From a virus: a stretch of 24,515 bases of DNA. The stretch spans positions 1 to 24,515 of the IMG/VR virus record IMGVR_UViG_3300043467_000033; one strand, given 5' to 3'. The translations under genes and the position numbers were made by a program. Positions 7,034 through 15,709 of the stretch are shown here, piece by piece. Below the pieces are notes generated by a model, which was not told the origin of the DNA, did no database searches, and saw nothing but the letters and a program-made list of their open reading frames with translations. How positions within the stretch are numbered: the first letter of the stretch is position 1; each line of letters opens with the position of its first letter.

Positions 7034-7999
7034 TTAGTTAGCAGAGTTTGTGATTCCGTAAGTAACAACGTCTGATGCAAAGCCGTATTTAGCATCTGCG
7101 GAAAAACGCATAACTACTCGGATGTTCTGAGATCCGTCATTTTCTGCCATATCAATAACACGAACTTCGTTCATATCATTCAACAAACCAGTTGCGAAGT
7201 ACAAGTTAGACTTCTGAGCAAGTAGAGCTGTGTTGTTAGCAAGACCGTTAGCCATAAATACACGAACACCATCAAAGTAAACATCACCTAAAGTTTGGTT
7301 TGTACCTTTGTTGTCGTAACCGTTAGCACCTACACCTGAAGCAGCAAAGCCACCCAATGCACGAACATAAGCACGATAGATGTTGTTAGATACATATAAT
7401 GTTAAGTCTTCTTTACCGTAGATAGCAGCAGGACAAGCATCAACAATTTTACCAAGCTCAGCAATTACGTTAGAAGCATCAACAGTAGTACCTGCGATTT
7501 CTTGTGCAGCTGGTAAAGCTGCGTCAGTAGTTAACTGAGTCATAATACCTGCAAACTCACCTGCAGTAGCGTTAACACCTCTCCAAATTGAAGTTTCCAT
7601 ACCGGCAGCAACTTTCTCAGCAGCGTGTGCAATTAAGAAGTCAGCGAAAGACTTCGGAAGAACGTCAAACGCAGAGTAACCCATTTGAATAGCATCCCAA
7701 TCTGAACGGAAGTCAGTCTTACACAATTGTAAGTTTACTTGGAAAGACTCAGGTTGAAGAATACGCTCAGTCAAAGTGATTGTAGACGTCGGATCAAAGT
7801 CACAAGTTGCGTTCTTGATGATACCATCGGTAGCAACACGCTTGATAACTTGCTTGTACTTAACGTTAGGCATAATTGTGATACCGCCTTTGTCAAGAGT
7901 TGGTGCAGACAATAAAGCTGCAGCAATGTACTTACCTGCAAACTCACCTGCGTATGTTGTGCTGATGCTTTGGGTAGTAGATAAATTTAATTTGCTCAT
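7034..7999 (-). CDS. Major capsid protein
   Basis: 321 aa with the overall pattern of an HK97-fold capsid subunit: an N-terminal Ser/Thr/Ala-rich arm, a strand region (P-N-V-K-Y-K-Q-V-I-K), an A-A-E-K-V-A-A-G-M-E-T-S-I-W-R-G helix corresponding to the spine helix, an Ala/Gly-rich middle, and a C-terminal strand (I-R-V-V-M-R-F-S-A-D-A-K-Y-G-F-A). Upstream lie the protease, scaffold and decoration candidates in the usual order, and a strong terminator follows, as expected for the most abundant virion protein. No N-terminal delta domain is obvious, in line with a separate scaffold protein. The start is preceded by an A-rich stretch and no Shine-Dalgarno. Confidence 0.8.
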   Translation of the reverse strand: MSKLNLSTTQSISTTYAGEFAGKYIAAALLSAPTLDKGGITIMPNVKYKQVIKRVATDGIIKNATCDFDPTSTITLTERILQPESFQVNLQLCKTDFRSDWDAIQMGYSAFDVLPKSFADFLIAHAAEKVAAGMETSIWRGVNATAGEFAGIMTQLTTDAALPAAQEIAGTTVDASNVIAELGKIVDACPAAIYGKEDLTLYVSNNIYRAYVRALGGFAASGVGANGYDNKGTNQTLGDVYFDGVRVFMANGLANNTALLAQKSNLYFATGLLNDMNEVRVIDMAENDGSQNIRVVMRFSADAKYGFASDVVTYGITNSAN

Positions 8000-8018
8000 T
8001 TTTTTAATTTTTATAAGA

Positions 8019-8441
8019 TTAGACTACAGTTAATGTAATTGCGCCTGCTGAAGCTGCTACTCCTGAAACATACCAGTTAACACCATCGCAATGCAATTGA
8101 ACGAAATCACCAATTGTATCAGCACTTGCTGAAAAAGTAATTGTGTTCTCATCTCCTGCAAGAACGTTAACTGAATTAACAATTACTCCACCTTGAATGA
8201 CATTTGTTGCTGCTTTAATTGTCCAAGCAGTTGTGGCAAATAAAGCCTGTACTGTGAATCGGAAATTAAAACCCGCTGAAGTTGCTACTGCAGGCAAAGT
8301 AATTTGTGCGCCTGCTGCTGCATTCAAAGAGAATAATTTACCTGAATCTGCTCCGCTTAAAGTAGTAGCTGAACTGATTACTTGCGTTTGCAATACTTGA
8401 CGTAAATCGTCGTTTGAAATTGATACTAAAGTTGTACTCAT
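8019..8441 (-). CDS. Probable capsid decoration protein
   Basis: The 140-aa protein is Ala/Thr/Ser-rich and all-β in pattern. It has A-G-A-Q-I-T-L-P-A-V-A near residue 43, F-R-F-T-V-Q, and G-D-F-V-Q-L-H-C-D-G-V-N-W-Y-V-S-G near the C-terminus. This jelly-roll-like pattern is common in phage capsid decoration and fibre domains. It sits between scaffold and capsid genes, 19 bases upstream of the capsid start, where decoration proteins are usual. It could be another minor head protein; the sequence alone does not settle it. Confidence 0.55.
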   Translation of the reverse strand: MSTTLVSISNDDLRQVLQTQVISSATTLSGADSGKLFSLNAAAGAQITLPAVATSAGFNFRFTVQALFATTAWTIKAATNVIQGGVIVNSVNVLAGDENTITFSASADTIGDFVQLHCDGVNWYVSGVAASAGAITLTVV

Positions 8442-8449
8442 TTTTTTAG

Positions 8450-9043
8450 TTATTTAATGTTAGAAATTCGGTTTAATACGCTATCCATAGTGGTTGCGTT
8501 TCTTTTAGTCGCAAACTTGAATATGTCGGTAGCAGTTGAGTTCTCAGGATTGAAAGAAATAGGCTTAGGCTCTTCACTTAATTCTACAGGCGCAACTTCT
8601 TCTGCGGCTACAGTAGATAAAGCAATTTGTGCTTTCAATTCTTCGTTCTCTTTTTTAAGTGCTTCGATTTCGCTAAAGAAAGATTCTTTAACGATAGACT
8701 CAATGACTTTTTTAGCTTGTGGGGTAGTCTCGGCAGCAGCTTCAACTTCCTCTTCTACTTCAGGAGCTTCTACTTCTACTTCAACTTCAGGCTCTGCAGC
8801 TTCACGAACATCAGCAATGATGCCTTCTTCGATTACTACAAGGATACGCATATCCTCTAATTCGTACTCTCCAATTGGAAGTGGGATACGTTGTTCGTCT
8901 TCCGTTAGGATAAATACAGGTTGACCAGCTTCAAAAGCATCAGCTTCGAGCATTGATACTCCGTCTGAAAGCATCATAGTTTCCAACTTTACTTCTAAAC
9001 CAAGAAGTGTGCGGACTTTGTTTAAGATTGATTTTTCGTTCAT
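8450..9043 (-). CDS. Probable scaffolding protein
   Basis: A 197-aa, strongly acidic protein. The N-terminal half is β-like, with I-P-L-P-I-G-E-Y-E-L-E-D (about residues 53-64). A low-complexity Glu/Val/Ala run (about 83-105) follows, then a coiled coil (I-E-A-L-K-K-E-N-E-E-L-K-A-Q), and the last 30 residues turn basic. Acidic middle, coiled coil and basic tail are typical of phage scaffolding proteins, which guide capsid shell assembly and bind the shell through the basic C-terminus. It lies between the protease and the capsid gene. No sequence motif identifies scaffold families directly, so this rests on composition and position. Confidence 0.6.
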   Translation of the reverse strand: MNEKSILNKVRTLLGLEVKLETMMLSDGVSMLEADAFEAGQPVFILTEDEQRIPLPIGEYELEDMRILVVIEEGIIADVREAAEPEVEVEVEAPEVEEEVEAAAETTPQAKKVIESIVKESFFSEIEALKKENEELKAQIALSTVAAEEVAPVELSEEPKPISFNPENSTATDIFKFATKRNATTMDSVLNRISNIK

Positions 9044-9055
9044 TTGTTTTTATAG

Positions 9056-9406
9056 TTAAAAATTATCAAGTTCGGCTACAAGTTTTTTGCCTTTTTCAGC
9101 ACGTTTAATATCATCGCTAAAACTTTTCACCCATCTTTTAAATGCGTCAATAGCATCTTTTACTCCTAAGTCTTGCGCAGCTTTCAATCCTTTTTCAGCA
9201 TCTGCTAAACCTTTTTTATTTAGAGCAATAGATTTTTCCAATTTGTCAAATGCAGCCATTTGTTGCGCTTGAAGTGTCAATAATGAACCTGCCTCCATAT
9301 TTATGTTTGCAAGCTCATCCATCAAAGCAAGATGCACTTCGTGTTTACTCAACTCGGTTTTGTCTTCCGAGAACAATTTATTATAAACTGATTTTGTAGT
9401 ATTCAT
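9056..9406 (-). CDS. Helical head-gene-cluster protein with TELSKHE motif
   Basis: A 116-aa helical protein with T-E-L-S-K-H-E at residues 17-23, identical to a heptapeptide in the portal, followed by H-L-A-L-M-D-E-L. The middle is coiled-coil-like (K-K-G-L-A-D-A-E-K-G-L-K-A-A-Q) and the end is Lys-rich. It is coded between the Cys-rich 68-aa gene and the scaffold candidate. It may be an assembly chaperone, scaffold partner or internal head protein. The shared motif suggests a common binding partner or processing site. I do not know its function. Confidence 0.65.
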   Translation of the reverse strand: MNTTKSVYNKLFSEDKTELSKHEVHLALMDELANINMEAGSLLTLQAQQMAAFDKLEKSIALNKKGLADAEKGLKAAQDLGVKDAIDAFKRWVKSFSDDIKRAEKGKKLVAELDNF

Positions 9407-9443
9407 ACTTAATAAATTAACTGTGTTTATATTTGTTTTATTT

Positions 9444-9650
9444 TTATCCGTTTTGACGTATGATAGTCCTTACTCCGTTGTTCTCAGTTTGAGTAGGAGC
9501 AGGCTCGTTAACAGTAGCCGTTTTACCAATTCCCTGAGCTTGTAAACTACCATCACAACATTTAGTTGAGTATGTTCCGTTTTCACATAGGCAGCCTCTT
9601 TTGCTACCAGCTCTTGGACTTGCTTTACTTGGTGTTTTAAATTTGCTCAT
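9444..9650 (-). CDS. Small Cys-rich head-cluster protein
   Basis: 68 aa from ATG at 9650 (M-S-K-F-K-T-P-S-K-A-S-P-R). An earlier ATG at 9683 would add 11 residues fully inside the protease gene, so the later start is preferred. The N-terminal part is basic. Four cysteines are spaced C-L-C-E-N-G-T-Y-S-T-K-C-C-D-G and are followed by S-L-Q-A-Q-G-I-G. The Cys cluster could bind a metal ion. It overlaps the protease stop by 14 bases. I recognise the C-x-C...C-C-x-G-x-L-x-A-Q-G-I-G pattern as recurrent in Bacteroidota phages, but no function is known to me. Confidence 0.6.
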   Translation of the reverse strand: MSKFKTPSKASPRAGSKRGCLCENGTYSTKCCDGSLQAQGIGKTATVNEPAPTQTENNGVRTIIRQNG

Positions 9651-10221
9651 CAAGTAGGTTTTTAAGTTGTTCAATAATTTCATTTCTCTTTTGTTGCTCT
9701 AAGGACATTTCTAATTTGTCAGCGAAGTATCCTTCAATTGAGAAGCCTTTAACCTTGCCAGCTTTGACATCATTCCAAACCTCATCGTTGTCGACTTTCA
9801 TAGAAATCATCCAAGTACCTTTTGGTAAACTGAATCCGTATAATTGGGATTTATCCGATTTAGGGTCATCAATCAACCAAGATTCTACAACCGTCATTCC
9901 TTTAATTGCTTCCTTGTGTTCGTAGGTTGCGTTGGATTGGTTTCCGTTTTTAAAGAACAACTCCATAGCTTGACGTACGGTATCCTCCGAGAAGTAGATG
10001 TAGTATTCTTCTTTCTTTGCATTTACACGATAGATTTTCTTGTTAGGAATAAGAGCCGCACCCATTAAGATACGCTTCTCTTTGTCTACCTCTTTAAGTT
10101 CTACTTCGTGTTTTGCTAAGGCAATAAAGTTCTCCTCAATAGCAGGAGACTCCACAACACTCACGGCATCAATACCGCTTGCTGCATCTTTTTCGTCAAT
10201 AATTAGTTCGATGATATTCAT
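9637..10221 (-). CDS. Prohead protease, XkdF-like
   Basis: 194 aa with the pattern of XkdF-type phage serine peptidases: L-I-P-N-K-K-I-Y-R at 57-65, Y-Y-I-Y-F-S-E-D-T-V at 73-82, Y-E-H-K-E at 100-104, V-V-E-S-W at 111-115 and K-V-K-G-F-S-I-E-G-Y-F at 156-166. His102 and Ser161 are the natural candidates for catalytic residues. Such proteases mature the prohead by cleaving scaffold and sometimes the portal. The N-terminal L-A-K-H-E at 35-39 echoes a motif in the portal and the 116-aa protein. It follows the tape measure gene and opens the head block. Confidence 0.75.
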   Translation of the reverse strand: MNIIELIIDEKDAASGIDAVSVVESPAIEENFIALAKHEVELKEVDKEKRILMGAALIPNKKIYRVNAKKEEYYIYFSEDTVRQAMELFFKNGNQSNATYEHKEAIKGMTVVESWLIDDPKSDKSQLYGFSLPKGTWMISMKVDNDEVWNDVKAGKVKGFSIEGYFADKLEMSLEQQKRNEIIEQLKNLLDEQI

Positions 10222-10241
10222 ATCTATTCAACTTTTAATTG

Positions 10242-12251
10242 TTACAATGTTGCGTTTTTGATTCGGTTGCGATCAAGTGCCTGAGCAGATGTTACCTCGC
10301 CTGAAACTACATAAGCCTGAACTGGTGTTTGCTGAATTTGTGCAAGCTGATTCATACCGGAGTTGCCTACTACGTTAAAGTTAGGAGTTATACCTCCTGC
10401 ACCACCACCTTCTGATAAACTGCCTCCACCTGATGGAGATGCACCACCACCGCCACCTAAAGCCGAAACACCTTTTGCAGTAGCAGCTATTTGTGCAGCA
10501 ATTGAGATACCTGCTCCAATGTTATTTCTTAATACTAATGCCTCTGCTGCTAAAGCAGATGCACCACCTGTTGCAATAGCTAACGCAGTTCCTTGCGCCC
10601 TTGCCGCTTGGTTTGCCGCTTTGGTAGATATAATTGTTTTTGCAATTCCTACTGCGTTTTCAGCAATCAATGCTGCAGCTTGTATTTTCTTATTGTTTTC
10701 AAATAGGTTTTTAACTAAATTAATACCTGCGCTAATGTTATTAAAATCAGATTCTCTAATTGCAGCAAGAGTTGCAACTAATGTTTTTTCCGCATCTTCT
10801 TTGTCTTTAGCTGCCTTGTCATCTGCCTCCTTTTGTTTTGCTTTAGCTGCTTTATCTTGCTCATAAGCTATATTTTGATACTTTAAGTTAATGTCGTTTT
10901 GCTCATTTAGTTTGGCTATCTCAATATCATTTAAAGCCTCAGCGTTGCCTTTAGCTAAAGTTTCTAATTCAAAGTATTTATCCTGTACTGCTAAAAGTTC
11001 TTTTTCTTGGTCTGAAAGGGTTTTTAAATAGTTTTGTTCGGCTATCTCTTCTAATTTAGCATCAAGTTGTTGTTGTTGTTCTAATGCAAGTTTTTTAGCT
11101 TCTGCATTTGCTTTACCAATTAAATCATTATTAGATTCAGTTTTGTCTTTTGCCGTTTTAGATGACTTGTCTGATTGTTGTTGTAAAGCAATTTCAAATC
11201 CTGCAGCTTCGTTTTTTAAAGTAGCTAATTTCTTTTTAGTTTCATCTATTGTTTTGTCTGCTTCCGCTGCCGTTTCTTCAGGGTCAAACACAAGATTAGC
11301 CAAACCTTTAGTAAATCCTTTTTGAAGCCCAAAGTCCTTACCTAATGCAGAACCGACCATATCAACCGTCTTCAATAATAATTGCAAAGGAGCAGTAAGG
11401 AAAGTAATGATGCCTTGTAAGATTTCATTGTTTCTTTTAGCTGCTGCAACCTGTGCTTTCTTGGTAGATTCTTGCTGAACTAATTGAGCTTCCGTAGCAG
11501 TAATTACGGCATTAATTTGAGCTTTTTTAATTTTTAAAATATCCTGCTCTGACTTCCCTTGTAGTTTTAAGATATTATCTTGACCTGAAATGGTATCGTA
11601 TTTAGCTTGTTGCGCTAGTACGTTAGCGTCCGTCTTTGCGTTGAGCTTATCTTGCTCTTCGCTTACACCACCTACAGCAGCTTTAATATCATCCCAATAA
11701 GCTACGAGAGTTCCTAACGCAACAACAAGTAAACCAATACCAGTTGAACCGATAGCAGCTTTCATTGCCGCACCGAAAGACTTAATTGATGGAATAGCCT
11801 CACGGAATCCACGAACACCATCCGCAATAGCCATTGCTGACTGCACTTTGAGTAACGCCTCTTCTACTTTTGCAGACTCACTACCGAAAGCACCCATTGC
11901 ACCTTGCACAAGTTGGAATCCTGCAGTAGCACCACCTAACGCACCACCGAGTTTGGTAGACATCGTTCCGGCAGCGGCATCAACTGCCATATCAGTTTGG
12001 ATTTGTACCTTGCGATAATTACCAACAGTTGTTAGCAAATCCTGATACTCTTGCGTTGCGGTTTTACCTGCGTTGGCTAACTCATACAATCGGTCTTCCG
12101 CTTCACCCATACGAGTTGTAAGCGGTTGCAAGTCTCCGTAAACTTCTTCAAAACTTTTAGAAACATCGTTGGTAGCTTTGGAGAGGTTCTCCATTGCATC
12201 AACTGCCTGCTTAGTGTCTACATTTATTTTTACATTTTTAACCTCTGCCAT
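10242..12251 (-). CDS. Tail tape measure protein
   Basis: A 669-aa, highly helical protein rich in Ala, Lys, Glu and Gln. It has an N-terminal coiled coil, a hydrophobic segment near residues 168-190 (G-I-G-L-L-V-V-A-L-G-T-L-V-A-Y-W), a second hydrophobic region near 275-300, a long charged middle (about 360-490), and a Gly-rich linker before a conserved-looking end (S-G-E-V-T-S-A-Q-A-L-D-R-N-R-I). These are the usual signs of a tape measure protein, which sets tail length and helps DNA entry. By the usual ~1.5 Å per residue rule this would give a tail of roughly 100 nm. The start overlaps the 53-aa gene by 14 bases. Confidence 0.85.
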   Translation of the reverse strand: MAEVKNVKINVDTKQAVDAMENLSKATNDVSKSFEEVYGDLQPLTTRMGEAEDRLYELANAGKTATQEYQDLLTTVGNYRKVQIQTDMAVDAAAGTMSTKLGGALGGATAGFQLVQGAMGAFGSESAKVEEALLKVQSAMAIADGVRGFREAIPSIKSFGAAMKAAIGSTGIGLLVVALGTLVAYWDDIKAAVGGVSEEQDKLNAKTDANVLAQQAKYDTISGQDNILKLQGKSEQDILKIKKAQINAVITATEAQLVQQESTKKAQVAAAKRNNEILQGIITFLTAPLQLLLKTVDMVGSALGKDFGLQKGFTKGLANLVFDPEETAAEADKTIDETKKKLATLKNEAAGFEIALQQQSDKSSKTAKDKTESNNDLIGKANAEAKKLALEQQQQLDAKLEEIAEQNYLKTLSDQEKELLAVQDKYFELETLAKGNAEALNDIEIAKLNEQNDINLKYQNIAYEQDKAAKAKQKEADDKAAKDKEDAEKTLVATLAAIRESDFNNISAGINLVKNLFENNKKIQAAALIAENAVGIAKTIISTKAANQAARAQGTALAIATGGASALAAEALVLRNNIGAGISIAAQIAATAKGVSALGGGGGASPSGGGSLSEGGGAGGITPNFNVVGNSGMNQLAQIQQTPVQAYVVSGEVTSAQALDRNRIKNATL

Positions 12252-12399
12252 TGCGTTTGTTTGTTAGTTCACGTTTTGATTGCTTTATCGCTTTCTTCAG
12301 AGACGTTTGTAGCTTGTATTTTCCTTTGGCAATGTCAATGGTTTCCGAGTTTCCGTAGAAATCATCTAACTGCAGCATTGTGATTATGTTTTGTATCAT
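12238..12399 (-). CDS. Small basic protein directly before the tape measure gene
   Basis: A 53-aa ORF, M-I-Q-N-I-I-T-M-L-Q to N-G-R-G. Its ATG overlaps the stop of the upstream 754-aa gene as ATGA, and its stop lies 14 bases inside the tape measure gene. It has an amphipathic N-terminus, a D-D-F-Y-G-N-S-E-T-I-D-I-A-K-G-K segment and a basic C-terminus. In most siphophages the slot before the tape measure gene is that of the tail assembly chaperone, but this ORF is too short for that and carries no slippery sequence. It fills an otherwise empty gap with start and stop in coupled positions, so I think it is real. Confidence 0.6.
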   Translation of the reverse strand: MIQNIITMLQLDDFYGNSETIDIAKGKYKLQTSLKKAIKQSKRELTNKRNGRG

Positions 12400-14660
12400 T
12401 GTATGATGTAAAAAGATTCGGTTGTTGTTGTTCCATCCAAGTAAGTGTAGGTTACTACAATTGTGTACACCGTTCCTGCTGCGCCACTCGGTAAAGTGAT
12501 TATCAATACACCGCCTGTAGTCATTGGATTTGGACTAAATGATACATCAGGGTCTGAACAAGTAAACGATGCCTCTACTGCGTTGTTTGGTAGGTTAATC
12601 GTGTACTTTACAGTTCCTCCTTCTGTTGATACTTTAGGATTTGGGTTTGTAGAGTTTACAATTGGTCTGAAATCTAAGATGAGTTGCAAATCTGCGTCAC
12701 CAGTTGTTAGGTTCGTTTTTATCTCGTTGATGATATATCTTCTATCTCTAATTATAAGTCTATCGTTTAACTGCAATCCCGTTAGTAGGCTTACAGGTAG
12801 CCTTGCTTTGACATTGATCAATCGCTGCTTTAAATTGTAAAGGTTGTACAAGTAGCTAAAATAGTAATTAGCGAAAAGTGTATTTTGTATGGGTGTTAAT
12901 AATAGTGAGCTTGTCTCAGGTGCAAAGTTTAGCGTGTAGTTCGTGTTGTTGTAAATCAAGTCTTGCCCTAATGGTGTGTAGCTTGTAACTGTTGAATGAC
13001 CGCCACCATCGTTAGCATATTTAAAGTCACAAGTTTTGTTCGTGTATTGGTAGAGAAGAACTGGCTTCGGTATGTAAGGTGAGAACTCTCCGTTGAGTGA
13101 ATAGGCTATTTGCAAATCAGTACCTGTAAATTTCTGCTGCAATAAATTCTCAAAAGGCAGCTCAACTATAAACTCACTCCCATCGTAGTTATACTGATAA
13201 GTTGTGTCTCCGTAATTGCGGCTATAGGTTTGAGAGAAATTCTTGTTTAAGAAAGATTCGGAATCTTGGTATTTGAAAGTAATGTTTTTGTAAAGTGGCA
13301 TTCTTTCCATTTCGATTGTAGTGACATCAACGTACTCGCTAACGTCTACAACTGCGCCTTTGCTATACCAGTCATCTAATGGCTCTACCCAATACTCACC
13401 GTCCGTGATTGAGTAGGTAGTCATATTGAAAGTCTTTAGGATTCCTGAAAAGAAATCTGCTATCTTCATTACAGGTGCGTTTGCTGCAAGGTCAATTGAT
13501 AAGCTAACAGTAAGTGCAGTATAAACTACCGTCAAGTAGTCCGTGTTTATAGAGCCTGCAGTAATGTAATCTACTTCATATTTTAATCTAGAATTAATTA
13601 CGTTTGCTCCTTGTGTTCTAATTTGAAAAGTATAAATAACATCTAAGCCTGCGGTTTGAGTAATTGTATCTAAGGTGTAAACTCCTGTGCCAAAACCTGT
13701 AATTGTATTGTACAAATTTCCGTTTTGATATATGTCAATGCTATAATTTGCCGAAGTGGTTGTAGAAGTTACCTCGTAAATCAAACGGTGCGTAATTACA
13801 CCTGCAAGTTCTTGTATTTGTACTGAGTTTGTAGCTGATGTGTAAGTGTTCGTTAAATCGTAGTTTGTGAACGTAGGAGTAATTGTATTAGCAGTAAGGT
13901 TGTAAGCAGTTGAATACTGCACCAAAGTTTCTTTGCCTTTGTACCACAAAAATAATTTAGTGAATCTCTCATCTTGTAAGAAAGCACCTGAGAAAGTTAT
14001 GCCGTACTTTGCTTCAATAAGGTCAAAGATTTTACTTACTCGTAATGCAGGAAACAACTCAGTTTTAGCAATAGCTCCTGATGTCGTGTGTATGTCGTTT
14101 TGCGTTAGCGTATTTACTAACCAGTTCGGTAGTGGTGCGTTTGGTGGAATAGATTGATACTCCCAAATGCGATTAGACGTGATTAGAGGATACTTTACAT
14201 CGTAAGTGTTAGTCGTGTTAGTTATGCGTGTTAAAACCTCAGCAGAAGTAAAAGCATGAGCATAGGCAGTATAATCTAAATCCGAAAGTAAGTCCTCACC
14301 AAAGGTATCTTTAAGCGTTACTCCTTCTCCGTAAAATGTGAGCTTGTAAGAGTTAGGTTTACCGTTGCTTAGTGATGCTCCGTCTAATTGTACTTTTCCT
14401 TTGCGAAAGGTAGTTAGATTGATTTCAATGTATGCGTCTTTTCGTAGGTTGTTATCCGTTGAAAAGTCAATATCTGAATTATACCAATGCTCAAAAAATG
14501 CGTTGTTCACATCGGATGCAGGTACGGTAAATCCTTGTGAGAAATCCGTGTAAGTTTTTGAGATATCCTGAACATTTTGGATAGAGCTGGTAACCTGAAT
14601 CTGCTCATCGTTAAACAACTCAATGCGGTTGCCTTCAATGTATAGTTGTACTTTTCTCAT
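12396..14660 (-). CDS. Large tail/baseplate protein
   Basis: The 754-aa protein starts M-R-K-V-Q-L-Y-I-E-G-N-R-I-E-L-F-N and is β-rich throughout, with a high Thr/Tyr/Asn content and many Trp. The N-terminal quarter (S-K-T-Y-T-D-F-S-Q-G-F-T-V-P-A-S) resembles tip or hub proteins of Bacteroidota phages. The last 80 residues form an Ig-like domain rich in Thr/Pro/Gly (S-P-N-P-M-T-T-G-G), as in virion surface proteins. It lies two genes upstream of the tape measure gene and is coupled to the 349-aa gene by TAATG. A role in the tail tip, either hub or receptor contact, is inferred from size, composition and context. Confidence 0.6.
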   Translation of the reverse strand: MRKVQLYIEGNRIELFNDEQIQVTSSIQNVQDISKTYTDFSQGFTVPASDVNNAFFEHWYNSDIDFSTDNNLRKDAYIEINLTTFRKGKVQLDGASLSNGKPNSYKLTFYGEGVTLKDTFGEDLLSDLDYTAYAHAFTSAEVLTRITNTTNTYDVKYPLITSNRIWEYQSIPPNAPLPNWLVNTLTQNDIHTTSGAIAKTELFPALRVSKIFDLIEAKYGITFSGAFLQDERFTKLFLWYKGKETLVQYSTAYNLTANTITPTFTNYDLTNTYTSATNSVQIQELAGVITHRLIYEVTSTTTSANYSIDIYQNGNLYNTITGFGTGVYTLDTITQTAGLDVIYTFQIRTQGANVINSRLKYEVDYITAGSINTDYLTVVYTALTVSLSIDLAANAPVMKIADFFSGILKTFNMTTYSITDGEYWVEPLDDWYSKGAVVDVSEYVDVTTIEMERMPLYKNITFKYQDSESFLNKNFSQTYSRNYGDTTYQYNYDGSEFIVELPFENLLQQKFTGTDLQIAYSLNGEFSPYIPKPVLLYQYTNKTCDFKYANDGGGHSTVTSYTPLGQDLIYNNTNYTLNFAPETSSLLLTPIQNTLFANYYFSYLYNLYNLKQRLINVKARLPVSLLTGLQLNDRLIIRDRRYIINEIKTNLTTGDADLQLILDFRPIVNSTNPNPKVSTEGGTVKYTINLPNNAVEASFTCSDPDVSFSPNPMTTGGVLIITLPSGAAGTVYTIVVTYTYLDGTTTTESFYIIQ

Positions 14661-15709
14661 TACACTACTGAATTGATAACGTCATAAGCAAACTCAAACT
14701 CCATCACGTAGCTAATTAAAGATGAGTTGATAGATTTCTTTAGGTCTACAGTTTTCGTGTTTATTTTGGCAGGCAATTTATTAATCAGGATTTTCTCCGA
14801 TAGCATCATCTGCTGAATTACTTCTTTGTAGCTTTCGGCAACCCAATCTGAATTAACACGGATTGATTTCTTTCCGTTGGCGTTGAACACAGCTCTTTGA
14901 CCTTCTTTTAAATTGTAGTTAGGGAATGTGCTAGGCATTAAATTATACTCCGTGTTTTCAACGCTCAATCCGTTGTAAGATGCTTTGAAGAACCATTCAC
15001 GTTGCCACGCTCCGAACTTGTTTACAAAGTCAATTTGAACAGGTGTGTATTTGCACTCTTCTTTAGGTACAAAAGTAGCTGTGAAAAGAACGGTTGAACT
15101 ACCGTCTATGATTTCTAGTTTGTTGCCTACAGCAGCGTAAGGATCGTACACTCTTGGAATATCTCGCCAAACATTTGTTCCTACTCCTGTAGTATAAGTT
15201 ACACCTGTTGAAAGGTTCGTGTACTTTACTGAGTTACCTGAACCTGTGTAAAGCGTGAGCCATCCATACTCACCACTCAAATCGTAATTATATGTGTAAG
15301 TTCCTGACGTCAATAAGTAGTTACCTAACGCAGGATTTGAGCCCTCCTCAAAGTATCCGTAACCATCAACACCAAAGTGCGTCTGAGTCGCTCCTACCTG
15401 CACAAATGAGGTAGTAATTTTCTTGAATAGCTTTAAGCCCACATTGCACCATTGCGTTGAAGGAGTAGCTGTGAAGACATTGGTAATTGTTTGCAGAGTG
15501 TTGTGGTCAATGTACTCACGGATGTACGGAGAAACATCGTAGTAAGTTGCAGGATTGTTTGAAGATGGTATCATCTTGCTTAGTGTGTAAGATGGTGAAG
15601 CAGGCATTGAGCCTGTGCCATTCCAAAGAAAGATTTGCAGCTTGGTCTCAATCTGAGAGGTTTCGTTTATTTTTACTATGTTGGGATTCCGTGCGTTAAG
15701 TATTGCCAT
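14660..15709 (-). CDS. Tail or baseplate protein
   Basis: 349 aa, β-rich with Tyr/Thr/Ser-dominated strands. The N-terminus reads M-A-I-L-N-A-R-N-P-N-I-V-K-I. A conserved-looking block lies at about 230-265 (V-N-K-F-G-A-W-Q-R-E-W-F-F-K), and the C-terminal 80 residues are helical and strand mixed (E-V-I-Q-Q-M-M-L-S-E-K). The F-G-A-x-Q-x-x-W-F-F-K element recurs in tail proteins of Bacteroidota phages. The start overlaps the preceding stop as TAATG, and the stop overlaps the 754-aa gene, so the three structural genes look coupled. Whether it is a distal tail, baseplate wedge or collar protein cannot be told here. Confidence 0.55.
   Translation of the reverse strand: MAILNARNPNIVKINETSQIETKLQIFLWNGTGSMPASPSYTLSKMIPSSNNPATYYDVSPYIREYIDHNTLQTITNVFTATPSTQWCNVGLKLFKKITTSFVQVGATQTHFGVDGYGYFEEGSNPALGNYLLTSGTYTYNYDLSGEYGWLTLYTGSGNSVKYTNLSTGVTYTTGVGTNVWRDIPRVYDPYAAVGNKLEIIDGSSTVLFTATFVPKEECKYTPVQIDFVNKFGAWQREWFFKASYNGLSVENTEYNLMPSTFPNYNLKEGQRAVFNANGKKSIRVNSDWVAESYKEVIQQMMLSEKILINKLPAKINTKTVDLKKSINSSLISYVMEFEFAYDVINSVV

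Noticed and set aside
8457-8924. 155-aa plus-strand ORF rich in Ser/Thr
   Set aside because: Antisense to the Glu/Val-rich part of the scaffold candidate, so the composition is a mirror of it.
10363-10866. 167-aa plus-strand ORF inside the tape measure gene
   Set aside because: It is Pro/Ala-rich because it is antisense to Gly/Ala-rich helical codons. No other plus-strand gene exists and the opposite frame is clearly coding.
12463-12840. 125-aa plus-strand ORF
   Set aside because: Antisense to the C-terminal end of the 754-aa tail protein, with no matching start context and no neighbouring plus-strand gene.
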